A DNA stretch of 64,000 nt from an uncultured Pontibacter sp. (GTDB taxonomy: Bacteria; Bacteroidota; Bacteroidia; Cytophagales; Hymenobacteraceae). The notes under the pieces were generated by a model. It worked only from the letters and a program-made list of their open reading frames with translations, did no database searches and had not been told where the DNA came from. Location: NCBI RefSeq assembly GCF_947499215.1, contig NZ_CANMNI010000002.1:620001-684000 (forward strand), read 5' to 3'. The first letter of the stretch is position 1, and every line of letters starts with the position of its first letter. The position numbers were made by a program, and so were the translations under genes. This document shows positions 1 through 8,219 of the stretch, in pieces.

Positions 1-47
1 CACTGCCTGTAGACGGGGCCAATTCACAGAAAGAAGAAAAGAAATAA
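1..47 (+). CDS. 3' end of an upstream gene, probably an efflux or secretion component
   Basis: The frame that starts at base 3 is open and reads a short Lys/Glu-rich tail (…SQKEEKK) ending in TAA at 45-47, only 7 bases before the ATG of the outer-membrane efflux gene. A charged tail so close to a TolC-like gene would fit the membrane-fusion (HlyD/AcrA-like) protein that usually precedes it, but 14 codons cannot identify a family. The assignment as coding rests only on the open frame and the spacing. Confidence 0.3.
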   Translation, partial: LPVDGANSQKEEKK

Positions 48-54
48 GGTGCGT

Positions 55-1494
55 ATGAATTTGAATCGTGCTTTTGTGGTCACGTTTGTCTGGTTGCTGT
101 CCTTAACAGGTATAGCCCGCCCTGCCGTGGCCCAGTCTGCCGACTCGGTGCGGGTGCTCACCATGCATGCGCTCTATGAACAAGTGCTGGCCTACCATCC
201 GCTGGCCTCGCAGGCGGCGCTTCTGGCTCAACAGGCCGATCAAGAGTTGCGCATGGCCCGCGGCGGCTTCGACCCCGTGATCAGCAGCAAGTATGGCGAA
301 AAACAGTTTTCCGATAAAGACTATTATACCTACTGGAACAACAGCCTGCGGGTGCCGCTGTGGTTTGGCCCGCAGCTTTTGGCAGGTTTTGAGCGCAACG
401 ACGGCCCCTATCTCAACCCTGAGAAGAGTACCCCATCGAACGGACTGAGCTACGCAGGTATAGCCATACCGCTGGGGCAGGGTTTGTTCATGGACGAGCG
501 CCGCGCCATGGTGCGGCAGGCCCAGTTGCTCCCGCGCATGGCCGAAGCCGACCGCCTCAAGCTTGTGAACAAACTCCTGCTGGATGTGGCCAAAGACTAC
601 TGGGACTGGCTCTATTATTATAATGAGGTGCTGGTATATGAAGAGGCACTAGAGTTGGCTGAGGTCAGGACAAGAGCCGTGAACGAGCGTGCCCGTCAAG
701 GCGACCTTGCCGCCATCGACACGGTGGAGGCCCGCACCGAGGCCCTTAACCGACGGGTGTTACTCAGCGCGGCGCTGCAGAAGTACAACAACAGCAAGCT
801 GCGCGTCGAGATGCACCTGTGGGACGCCGGCAACCAGCCGTTGGCGCTGGCGGCGAATGCCGTTCCCTCAGCGCTTGGCACCGAACTGGATCCGCTCAGC
901 CCTGAAGAGTTGCAGGAGTTGCTGGAACTGGCCAAAGTCAACCATCCCGAACTTATCAAACTCGATCTGAAAGGCCAGCAACTGGAAGTGGAGCGCCGCT
1001 TTGCCGCCGACAAGCTCAAGCCAAAACTGGATGTGGAATACAATCTCCTGCAGAGCGATTTCTTTATGAACGGAGACGCTTTTCAAGCACCTTACATGCG
1101 CAACAATTACAAGCTAGGCGTGAGCTTCAGTCAACCCCTCTTTTTAAGAGAAGAACGTGGGAAGCTGCAGCTCACCAAACTGAAGCAACAGGAGGTAGGT
1201 TTCCAACAGTCATACACAGTGCGTGCCATTGAAAACGAACTGGAGATGGTCTACAACGAGTGGATGGCATTGGAAGAACAGATTGCCTTGCAGGAACAGA
1301 TGGTAACGAATGCCCGTGTGTTGCAGGAAGGCGAGATCGTTAAATTCCAAAGCGGCGAGAGCTCCATCTTCCTAATCAACGCCCGCGAACAGAAGTTGCT
1401 CGAGTCCCAGATCAAACTCTACGACCTACGCAGCAAATACGCCAAAACAAAAGCGCAACTGTACTGGTCAGCGGGTGATATGCAGCGGGAGTAA
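55..1494 (+). CDS. TolC-family outer membrane efflux protein
   Basis: A 479-residue outer-membrane channel of the TolC/OEP family, which forms the outer duct of RND, ABC or type I export systems. The N-terminus is a signal peptide (about residues 1-27, hydrophobic core VVTFVWLLSLTGIA, cleavage near AVA-QS). Two OEP repeats follow: long amphipathic helices around 130-260 (…AKDYWDWLYYYNEVLVYEEALELAEVR) and 350-470 (…EMVYNEWMALEEQIALQEQMV), as expected for a helical barrel. A GTG lies at 49, but ATG at 55 gives a cleaner signal peptide. No pump gene follows; 500 bases without a gene come next, so this is probably the last gene of an efflux operon that lies mostly upstream of the window. The substrate cannot be told. 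The AGGTATA motif occurs twice here, both times coding Gly-Ile. Confidence 0.88.
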   Translation: MNLNRAFVVTFVWLLSLTGIARPAVAQSADSVRVLTMHALYEQVLAYHPLASQAALLAQQADQELRMARGGFDPVISSKYGEKQFSDKDYYTYWNNSLRVPLWFGPQLLAGFERNDGPYLNPEKSTPSNGLSYAGIAIPLGQGLFMDERRAMVRQAQLLPRMAEADRLKLVNKLLLDVAKDYWDWLYYYNEVLVYEEALELAEVRTRAVNERARQGDLAAIDTVEARTEALNRRVLLSAALQKYNNSKLRVEMHLWDAGNQPLALAANAVPSALGTELDPLSPEELQELLELAKVNHPELIKLDLKGQQLEVERRFAADKLKPKLDVEYNLLQSDFFMNGDAFQAPYMRNNYKLGVSFSQPLFLREERGKLQLTKLKQQEVGFQQSYTVRAIENELEMVYNEWMALEEQIALQEQMVTNARVLQEGEIVKFQSGESSIFLINAREQKLLESQIKLYDLRSKYAKTKAQLYWSAGDMQRE

Positions 1495-1996
1495 TGGCTA
1501 CTGCCGAATTAAGAATAGAGTGATGACGAGCCTCTTTCATCTGACCTGATGGGTTTGCTTTCAAAGTCAAATTGAAGGAGCGCCTAGTAGTTTTCTAAAG
1601 AATGTAGCAAACCGATGTGGACAAGTGGCGGTTATCAACAAAGTTGCTAACAAATTTAGCTGTCGTCTAAAATGATTAGCCATAAGTGCAACAATTTGTA
1701 GCGTGGGCTGGGAGTGCTAGGGTTGAGTTATTGATTATCTGGTGCAAGATTAACACTCCTGCCTCTTAGCAGAGGTGTTAGCGTTTGGCATAAGTCTCAC
1801 AATATTGGCTTTACACCCCTATAATCCCCTCAAGGGGATAGTTTTTGCCAGAACTTAACAGCCCTGCTACCCCTCAAGTGGACTACCGGTGCACGATTCG
1901 AGCAGGTCGCGACCTGTTCCTACAAACGGTTATACATTTATACCTGCCTGCGACGACGTTACACTGTAATGTCGCTACATCCTAACTCCTAAACTC
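1495..1996. other. 500-base gene-free interval with hairpins and a palindromic repeat
   Basis: No convincing coding frame is present. It holds three things: a perfect 6-bp stem with TCAA loop at 1824-1839 followed by AGTTTTT (a weak terminator candidate, far from the upstream gene); one copy of the palindromic intergenic repeat at 1891-1926; and an imperfect 9-bp hairpin at 1954-1974 just beyond the stop of the minus-strand surface protein, lacking a T-run. The rest looks like unconstrained spacer. Confidence 0.5.
1891..1926 (+). repeat. Palindromic intergenic repeat, copy 1
   Basis: It contains the perfect 14-bp palindrome CAGGTCGCGACCTG at 1903-1916, flanked by GCACGATTCG on the left and CTACAAA on the right. 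The same flanks and core recur at 4950-4981 (inverted), 13860-13890 (inverted, diverged) and 14014-14050. All copies are intergenic, which fits a REP/MITE-like family. Confidence 0.75.
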
Positions 1997-4735
1997 TTAC
2001 AGCCTCCCTCCTACCACGACCCGCTCCTTGTGCACACTCTTTTGCCCATCCAAGTCGAAGAGCTCGATGAAGAACAGGTAATAGCCGATTCCCGCTTTGG
2101 AGCCATCCTGCCGTGTGCCGTCCCAGCGGAAGAAGCCATCGGTGGCGAGCAACTCGTTTCGCACTAGTTTGCGCACTTCCCTCCCTTGTGCATCAAAAAC
2201 AGTAATGTTAGCGACAAGGCCGCTTTGGTCAGCGCTGTAATTGATAGTCGTGAAATCCTCATAGCCATCTCCGTCGGGTGAGAACACCTTGGGCTCAATG
2301 GTGAACATCCGCTGGGCCGCTATACCTTGCTGTGACTGAGAATTAATGTAGCCGGGTGTGGCAAAGACCATGGTGGCCGCTGAATGGAAATTGTCTGGCG
2401 TAGTCGGGCCGTCCAACCGGATACGCTCCAGCGAAATACCGTTACGGTCGTCGATCAGACTGAAGTGCATGCGCTCGGTATAGTCGAAGCGGTCTGCCAC
2501 GCGGTTATCAGGTTGCAAAACAATCACGGAACCAACTGCATCGGGGTAAGAGGGCAGTGAGGCCATCTGCAGGAAAGTCTCTTCCCGTGCTGCCGGGTAG
2601 TTGCTTTTAATGTTTTCAGGGTTGGTGGTAAGCACTACGTATTGGCCGGGTGCCAGTACATAAGGGGCTGTAGTAATCACACGCCGGTTGGCGATGCTGT
2701 CGTTGCTAATGTTGGCCAGTTGCCAGTTCTGCAGGTTGATGTATTTGTCGCTGCGGTTGACGAGCTCTACAAAATCCACGCCGCCGGGCCTAGGATTGAA
2801 CAGCACCTCGTTGATGACCACATCGCCGGGCTCGGGCGCAGACGGCAGGGCAAAAGTTGCCGTGAGTGGGTGCGAACTCAGGTTGCCGGCACAGTCGCGT
2901 ATACCTGTGGCGGTTAAGGTATAAAGCTGCCGCTCCTGCAGAGGGCCAGCGAGTTGCAAAATCACCTCCTCAAACAACGGTGATGCCACCTGCACACTGG
3001 CTATATCCATACCTGCCGGACTCAAGGTATAGCGCCCCACCTCCGCGACCTGCGCACTGTCAAGCCGCTCGTTAAAGCGCAGCAACAATCGATCAGGTGC
3101 TATTGCTATAACGCTGAGCAAAGTGGGCGGGGTGTTGTCAGGTATAGAGGCGGCGACGGAGTTAGGCTGGCCGGGAGTACCGCCGCGAGGGTCGTTGGAG
3201 ACCATCCAGTTTTCGGTACCAGCGCAGGGATTGCTCACATCAATCATCTCGAGGCTCCAGCCGCCGTTGCGCTTGGCATTGTCGCGGTACCACGTGTCGC
3301 TGTAGTTCACGGCATAGATCAGACGGCCATTGGGCTGGCGCAACTGCAGGAGCTCACCAGTGTTGTTCAGGCTCGGAAAATTGCTGATGCCGATCACTCG
3401 GCCAAACTGCGTAAAATTGGCCACCTGTGTGTTGGGTACGATCACGGCATATTCGCCCGGTTGCAGAAGAGCGCTGGGAAGCGTAGTAGTAGAGGTTGCG
3501 TCGGAGAGGCGTATACCTTGCAGCGTGAGCACCTTCTCAGTTGGGTTGTACAATTCGATGTACTCCACGGCAGGTAGCCCTACAGCCGGTGTTTCGCGGG
3601 CCATGATTTCGGTGATGAGCAATTCGTTATAGCCGGGCAGCACAGGCGGCAGCGCATACTGGAAAGTCAACTCCACTGGGCTTGGCAAAGCGTTGCCATA
3701 TAGATCGGCTATACCTGTCACCGCCATCGTATTCGCCCCATTCCGCAGCGGCTGCGCAAAAGTGAGCAAGACTGTACCGTTTTCGGTAAGCTCAGCAGAA
3801 GTCGGTTTGATGCTCCCGTTCAAGGTATAGTTGGCGAGGTTTTGGGCTTGTTCTGTGGCTAAGGGCTCGTTGAAGCGCAACTCCAGCGTTTGCGTACTCA
3901 GCGGCTGGGCGCTTTCCAGCACCGGCGGGGTTGTATCTGTAATCCGGAAATCATCAAAGTAAAACTTCTGGCTGTTGGCAGAGCTATACCTAACCAGCAC
4001 GCCAAAGTAGGCCGAGCGCTTGTGTGTAGCATCTGTAACTCTTCCCTGAGAGACGTAGCTCTGCCCCGTACCTGTCACATCAATCTCTAACTGCCACTCA
4101 TGCTCTACACTCCGCGTGACCCGCACCCGCACGATGGTGTTGGAAGTTGCCACGGTTTTGTCTTGCCCGTTGATGATGATCACAGGGGTCTTTCCAGCGT
4201 CTTTCCGGAACAAGCTCACTTCGTCGGGCGTACCACCGATACGCACAAAATAGCCGTTTAGGTCAGCGGACTTCAGCTCTTCTTTGTCCGAGATCAGGAA
4301 GATATCGGCATAATTGCTGGAGGAGGTTGCCAGTCGCAGGTTGGCCCAGAACTCCCAAACCGTACCTACCACTGCCTGTGAGGGCGTGGCAAGGTATAAT
4401 GTCGTGCCCGTCACTGCAGGTCCATTGCTCTGCAGCTGGTTCTGGGTATTCACGACAAAACTGTTCACATCACCAGCCCAAGTGGGGTTTTGGGTAAAAT
4501 TTCCGTCAGAGAAGTCGTCTTGAAGCTGGGCTGTGGCAAGGTATGGCAGCACAAGGAGAAGACTAGTAGCTAGCGTCCTTTGCGTAACACTCGCCTTGAT
4601 GTTATGGGAGATGAGGTAGTTTATACCTTCCACCACCATCAGAACCCATTTCGCCATACTGAATGCACCTTGGAGGCTAGTATGATAGGCAATGATCTGG
4701 TAATCTATAAATGCTTGGCGTAAAGTTTGTTTCAT
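1997..4735 (-). CDS. Secreted multidomain protein with two lamin-tail domains and FlgD-like C-terminus
   Basis: A 912-residue cell-surface or secreted protein. After a hydrophobic export signal (about residues 46-69, …SLLLVLPYLATAQ) come a LamG-like beta-sandwich region (about 75-265), a bacterial Ig-like domain starting DTTPPVLESAQ, a lamin-tail domain (NELLITEIMARETP…VEYIELYNP, about 370-500), a second Ig-like domain (DNTPPTLLSV), a second lamin-tail domain (VVINEVLFNPRPGGVDFVELVNRS, about 640-750), and a C-terminal FlgD/CHU_C-like module with KVFSPDGDGYEDF. Such tails are common on type IX-secreted and gliding-associated proteins. The signal core is unusually far from the first Met. A later Met (codon at 4639) gives a more normal leader, while a -7-like TAAGTTTT (minus strand, 4753-4760) suits 4735, so the start is uncertain. 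It stands alone and no enzyme domain is visible. Confidence 0.82.
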   Translation of the reverse strand: MKQTLRQAFIDYQIIAYHTSLQGAFSMAKWVLMVVEGINYLISHNIKASVTQRTLATSLLLVLPYLATAQLQDDFSDGNFTQNPTWAGDVNSFVVNTQNQLQSNGPAVTGTTLYLATPSQAVVGTVWEFWANLRLATSSSNYADIFLISDKEELKSADLNGYFVRIGGTPDEVSLFRKDAGKTPVIIINGQDKTVATSNTIVRVRVTRSVEHEWQLEIDVTGTGQSYVSQGRVTDATHKRSAYFGVLVRYSSANSQKFYFDDFRITDTTPPVLESAQPLSTQTLELRFNEPLATEQAQNLANYTLNGSIKPTSAELTENGTVLLTFAQPLRNGANTMAVTGIADLYGNALPSPVELTFQYALPPVLPGYNELLITEIMARETPAVGLPAVEYIELYNPTEKVLTLQGIRLSDATSTTTLPSALLQPGEYAVIVPNTQVANFTQFGRVIGISNFPSLNNTGELLQLRQPNGRLIYAVNYSDTWYRDNAKRNGGWSLEMIDVSNPCAGTENWMVSNDPRGGTPGQPNSVAASIPDNTPPTLLSVIAIAPDRLLLRFNERLDSAQVAEVGRYTLSPAGMDIASVQVASPLFEEVILQLAGPLQERQLYTLTATGIRDCAGNLSSHPLTATFALPSAPEPGDVVINEVLFNPRPGGVDFVELVNRSDKYINLQNWQLANISNDSIANRRVITTAPYVLAPGQYVVLTTNPENIKSNYPAAREETFLQMASLPSYPDAVGSVIVLQPDNRVADRFDYTERMHFSLIDDRNGISLERIRLDGPTTPDNFHSAATMVFATPGYINSQSQQGIAAQRMFTIEPKVFSPDGDGYEDFTTINYSADQSGLVANITVFDAQGREVRKLVRNELLATDGFFRWDGTRQDGSKAGIGYYLFFIELFDLDGQKSVHKERVVVGGRL

Positions 4736-5121
4736 GCGCAGATATTGTGGTGAAAACTTACGAACTTCGCAGCCGCAAAAGGAAAAGCCTGTGCAAACGT
4801 GAAGACATTCACTGGGCCGTAAGGCGCTGTGAGGTCGGAAAACCGGCCGCTTTTTGTAAAATTTAGAACTTTTACGCGAGCTAAGGGAGTTAGTTAGAAG
4901 AGTTTGGGAGTTAGTGGGTTAAGAAGGCAGAAAACTGTAAAGCATAACCTGTAGGGACAGGTCGCAACCTGTCCGAATCGTAAATAGGCATACAACTGCC
5001 TTTTCTTCGGAACAGCCATCGCACAGAAACAGGCTAAACCGGAATTAACAACTCAACAATTTAAACTTTCAACCCTATCAGCACATTAAAGAATTAACAC
5101 ATTAACCACATACCTTAAACA
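4736..5121. other. Intergenic region between divergent surface-protein and asd genes
   Basis: This gene-free divergent spacer carries a -7-like TAAGTTTT for the minus-strand gene (4753-4760), repeat copy 2 (4950-4981) and AT-rich sequence before asd. I could not find a good TAnnTTTG element for asd. Nothing else is recognisable. Confidence 0.45.
4950..4981 (-). repeat. Palindromic intergenic repeat, copy 2
   Basis: Read on the minus strand it is ACGATTCGGACAGG followed by TTGCGACCTGTCCC and TACA. It matches the copy at 14014-14050 almost base for base, apart from the palindrome centre (TTGCGA instead of TCGCGA). It is intergenic, like all the other copies. Confidence 0.75.
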
Positions 5122-6111
5122 ATGAAAGTAGCAGTAGTAGGCGCCACCGGATTGGTAGGCGGCGAGATTTTGAAAGTACTGGCGGAGCGTAACTTCCCGG
5201 TAACGGAATTATTGTTGGTTGCTTCTGAGAGATCTGTTGGTAAACAGATGGAGTTTAAGGGTAAACAGATAAAGGTGATCGGGATGCAGGACGCGATTGC
5301 GGCTGCCCCACAAATTGCCATTTTCTCAGCCGGCGGCAGCACCTCTACCGAGTGGGCCCCAAAGTTCGCCGAGGCAGGCATCGTGGTAGTAGACAACTCT
5401 TCGGCTTGGCGCATGGACCCTACCAAGAAGCTGGTGGTACCAGAGATCAACGCCAAAGAACTGACTAAAGAAGATAAGATCATTGCTAACCCGAACTGCT
5501 CGACCATCCAGATGGTAGTGGCTCTGAATAAGCTGCACGAAGAGCTGCAGGCGAAGCGCATTGTCGTGAGCACTTACCAGTCCGTGACAGGTACAGGCGT
5601 GAAAGCGGTGGAGCAGCTTATGAACGAGCGCGAAGGCAAAGAGGGCGAGAAAGCCTACCCGTATACCATCGACCTGAACGTGTTGCCGCACATCGACGTG
5701 TTTCAGGACAACGGTTATACCAAGGAGGAGATGAAGATGATCCTCGAAACAAAGAAGATCATGGGCGACGACTCTATCCGTGTAACCGCTACTGCCGTGC
5801 GCATCCCTGTGATGGGCGGTCACTCCGAGTCAGTGAATGTGGAATTTGAGAAGGACTTTACGCTGGACAAGGTATACCACATCCTGAATGAAACCGAAGG
5901 TGTGAAAGTGGTAGACGACGTAAAAAACCTCCAATACCCGATGCCGAAAGACGCGCACGGCAAAGACGAAGTGCTCGTTGGTCGTGTCCGCTTAGACGAA
6001 ACCCAGCCGCGTACGCTCAACATGTGGATCGTGGCAGATAACCTACGCAAAGGTGCTGCCACCAATGCTGTGCAGATTGCCGAGTATCTGGTGAAGCAGG
6101 GGTTGGTGTAG
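5122..6111 (+). CDS. asd: Aspartate-semialdehyde dehydrogenase
   Basis: Converts L-aspartyl-4-phosphate to L-aspartate-4-semialdehyde with NADPH, the branch-point step towards lysine/diaminopimelate, threonine and methionine. The 329-residue length is normal. The Rossmann loop GATGLVGGE lies at residues 7-15. The catalytic cysteine is Cys126 in NPNCSTIQ, and the substrate-binding RIPVMGGHSES stretch is present. It is a single-gene unit closed by a strong terminator at 6134-6166. Codon use is typical of the window and one AGGTATA copy lies inside the gene. No partner of the lysine pathway is nearby. Confidence 0.96.
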   Translation: MKVAVVGATGLVGGEILKVLAERNFPVTELLLVASERSVGKQMEFKGKQIKVIGMQDAIAAAPQIAIFSAGGSTSTEWAPKFAEAGIVVVDNSSAWRMDPTKKLVVPEINAKELTKEDKIIANPNCSTIQMVVALNKLHEELQAKRIVVSTYQSVTGTGVKAVEQLMNEREGKEGEKAYPYTIDLNVLPHIDVFQDNGYTKEEMKMILETKKIMGDDSIRVTATAVRIPVMGGHSESVNVEFEKDFTLDKVYHILNETEGVKVVDDVKNLQYPMPKDAHGKDEVLVGRVRLDETQPRTLNMWIVADNLRKGAATNAVQIAEYLVKQGLV

Positions 6112-6133
6112 GTATAAAATTCAATAAACCATA

Positions 6134-6166
6134 AAAAACGGAAGCTCTTATCGGGGCTTCCGTTTT
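6134..6166. terminator. Bidirectional rho-independent terminator after asd
   Basis: A 12-bp stem AAAAACGGAAGC / GCTTCCGTTTTT with a 10-base loop, ending in a T-run. It separates asd from the AT-rich mrr gene. Confidence 0.85.
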
Positions 6167-6261
6167 TGTTTAAAGAAATTAAGACATACCTGTAAGCACT
6201 AAGTTCCATAGGAAATATCATATATTTATGTGTTTCTAGTACTTAAGCCCTTAAATTCATC

Positions 6262-7119
6262 ATGAGCGAAATCTTCAAGTATAAATACGATGACTTATTT
6301 AACCCGACTCTAAAAGCACTTAAAAAACTCGGTGGCTCAGGATCTGTAAGCGAGATTGAAGAAGAGGTGATTGAAATTTTAAAACTATCTGAAGAAGAAG
6401 TTAACGACATTCATCGGGAAAGCACAACCAAACTCACCTACCGTTTAGCTTGGGCTAGGAACTATTTAAAACGCTATGGTTTACTTGAAAACTCAAAGAG
6501 AGGTGTTTGGGCATTAACAGAAAATGGTAAACAAACAGCTTCGGTTGATAAGAAACAAGTCAAGAGAACCATTATTAAGCTCGACAAAGAAGTCCGAGGG
6601 GAAAAAGAGAAACCTGTAGCTACAGATATAGAAAACGCCAGCGAAGAACTTATAGAGTTTTCATGGCAAGAGGAGCTACTGGATTCTGTAAAGAAAGTTT
6701 CCCCTGATAAATTTGAAAGACTATGCCAAAGGCTTCTCCGTGAACTGGGCTTTCTAAATGTAGAGGTCACACAACGCTCTAATGATGGCGGAATAGATGG
6801 CCAAGGTCTTATCAGGATTGGAGGTGTACTCTCTTTTCATGTTGTATTTCAGGCAAAGCGATATCAAGGCAGTGTTGGCTCGAGTGTAGTAAGAGACTTT
6901 AGAGGAGCCATGATCGGAAGAGCTGATAAGGGACTTATTTTGACCACTGGAACTTTCACTAGAGAAGCAAAGAAGGAAGCCAATAGAGACGGCGCTCCTC
7001 CTATAGATTTAATTGACGGAAATGAATTTGCCGAAAAGCTTAAAGAGCTTGGTCTTGGTGTAGAAATTGAGCTAGTCGAGAAGGTTAACATCAAAAAAGA
7101 ATGGTTCGCTGATTTTTAA
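6262..7119 (+). CDS. mrr: Mrr-family type IV restriction endonuclease
   Basis: A 285-residue protein with the two-domain Mrr layout. The N-terminal winged-helix Mrr_N-like domain (about 8-90, …LTYRLAWARNYLKRYGLLENSKRGVWALTENGK) is linked by a charged segment to a C-terminal Mrr catalytic domain (about 140-265). The nuclease core has FERLCQRLLRELGF, then GGIDG carrying the metal-binding Asp, then the QAKRY motif (Q-x-K) on the next strand, and ends in LILTTGTFTREAKKEA. Mrr enzymes cut DNA carrying modified bases, so they act as defence against methylated incoming DNA. There is no methyltransferase beside it, as expected for type IV. The gene is clearly richer in A+T than its neighbours and has no AGGTATA copy, which suggests acquisition from elsewhere. 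Which modification it recognises cannot be told. Confidence 0.88.
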   Translation: MSEIFKYKYDDLFNPTLKALKKLGGSGSVSEIEEEVIEILKLSEEEVNDIHRESTTKLTYRLAWARNYLKRYGLLENSKRGVWALTENGKQTASVDKKQVKRTIIKLDKEVRGEKEKPVATDIENASEELIEFSWQEELLDSVKKVSPDKFERLCQRLLRELGFLNVEVTQRSNDGGIDGQGLIRIGGVLSFHVVFQAKRYQGSVGSSVVRDFRGAMIGRADKGLILTTGTFTREAKKEANRDGAPPIDLIDGNEFAEKLKELGLGVEIELVEKVNIKKEWFADF

Positions 7120-7175
7120 TACCACCCCAATCCCCTCCCCGTTCGTAGTTAAATCAAACAACCTAAACCAAAGCT

Positions 7176-7568
7176 ATGAACTACTATTTCAACAAAACAC
7201 TGACAGGCAAGAACTTCGAGGAGGCGGTGCAGCAGGTAACCGACGAATTGAAGAAAGAAGGATTTGGTGTGCTCACCGAGATTGACGTGAAGGATACGCT
7301 GAAAAAGAAAATAGACGTCGATTTTAAGAACTATAAGATCCTTGGGGCCTGCAATCCGCATTTTGCACACAAAGCCCTGCAAAGCGAGGACAAGATCGGC
7401 GTGTTTCTGCCTTGCAACGTGGTGGTGGAAGAGCATGAGAACGGCGAGATAGAAGTATCTGCCGTGGACCCCATCGCCTCCATGGCTGCTGCCAAAAACG
7501 AATCGCTGGAAGGTATCGCCACGGAGGTGCAGCAAAAGCTGAAGCGGGTAATCGAAAACTTAAACTAA
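7176..7568 (+). CDS. DUF302 domain protein
   Basis: A 130-residue soluble protein without signal peptide or membrane segment. The whole length matches the DUF302 fold: MNYYFNKTLTGKNFEEAVQQVTDELKKEGFGVLTEIDV, KILGACNPHFAHKAL, IGVFLPCNVVV, and DPIASM near the end. DUF302 proteins are small dimeric proteins of unknown biochemical role, often seen near redox or metal-linked genes. It lies 56 bases after mrr, but base composition differs, so I see no functional link. Confidence 0.88.
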   Translation: MNYYFNKTLTGKNFEEAVQQVTDELKKEGFGVLTEIDVKDTLKKKIDVDFKNYKILGACNPHFAHKALQSEDKIGVFLPCNVVVEEHENGEIEVSAVDPIASMAAAKNESLEGIATEVQQKLKRVIENLN

Positions 7569-7623
7569 ACCGAAAAGGGTATAGAATCCGCTGGCGTAGA
7601 GCTATTAGCAGTAGCTAAGAGCT

Positions 7624-7631
7624 TATCTTTG
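7624..7631 (+). promoter_or_regulatory. -7 promoter element of the GNAT gene
   Basis: TATCTTTG matches the Bacteroidota -7 consensus TAnnTTTG exactly. Transcription would start about 7 bases downstream, so the in-frame ATG at 7633 could not be used and the ATG at 7663 becomes the likely start. No clear -33 TTTG is visible. Confidence 0.6.
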
Positions 7632-7662
7632 CATGAACAGCAGTTTCATCAACAATAGATAC

Positions 7663-8205
7663 ATGCGTACCCAACCCATCCACTCCGAAAGGCTCGTGCT
7701 TATACCTTTTACGCTCGAGGCAGCCCGCACTCTTTATGCCGGCGACAAAGCTGTGCTTGCCTATCTTGGGCTGCAGGCAACACCTTATTGGCCAGATCAA
7801 GAAACGATGGATACCTTGCCCAAAGTCATTAAACACTTAGAAAAGGTGCAGGAGCCAACCGGATTTGAATCTTGGATGATAGTGCTGAAACGCAACAGCA
7901 CCGTTATAGGCGACGCCGGCTTTAAAGGACCGCCTAGTGCCGAGGGAGTGGTTGACATAGGTTACTCCATCATTGAGCAGGAGCACCAAAGAGGCTATGG
8001 CCTAGAAACGGCCAAGGCCTTGGTGGATTGGGCATTTCGGCAACCCACAGTTAAGACTGTGACAGCAAGCTGCCTTTTAGAAAACGCGGCCTCTATCCGG
8101 ATACTCGAAAAGCTAGGTATGGAAGAGCGTGTACGGGACGATGAGGTAATCTATTGGAAGCTGGAACAATCCAAAGCAGGTATAGCATGCGCAAATTTGC
8201 AGTAG
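7663..8205 (+). CDS. GNAT-family N-acetyltransferase
   Basis: A 180-residue acyltransferase of the RimJ/RimL-like branch, which moves an acetyl group from acetyl-CoA to an amine on a small molecule or a protein N-terminus. It opens with the typical beta strand RTQPIHSERLVLIPFT. The acetyl-CoA pyrophosphate loop is QRGYGLETA (R/Q-x-x-G-x-G/A), followed by NAASIRILEKLGME, the hallmark C-terminal helix. The in-frame ATG at 7633 is discarded because a -7 element overlaps it. The gene converges on the monooxygenase gene with only 14 bases between. The acceptor substrate is unknown. Confidence 0.87.
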   Translation: MRTQPIHSERLVLIPFTLEAARTLYAGDKAVLAYLGLQATPYWPDQETMDTLPKVIKHLEKVQEPTGFESWMIVLKRNSTVIGDAGFKGPPSAEGVVDIGYSIIEQEHQRGYGLETAKALVDWAFRQPTVKTVTASCLLENAASIRILEKLGMEERVRDDEVIYWKLEQSKAGIACANLQ

Positions 8206-8219
8206 CGTTCTACTCCAGT

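Noticed and set aside
1824-1839. Terminator for the efflux gene
   Set aside because: The stem is only 6 bp and lies about 330 bases after the stop codon, so I list it only within the spacer description.
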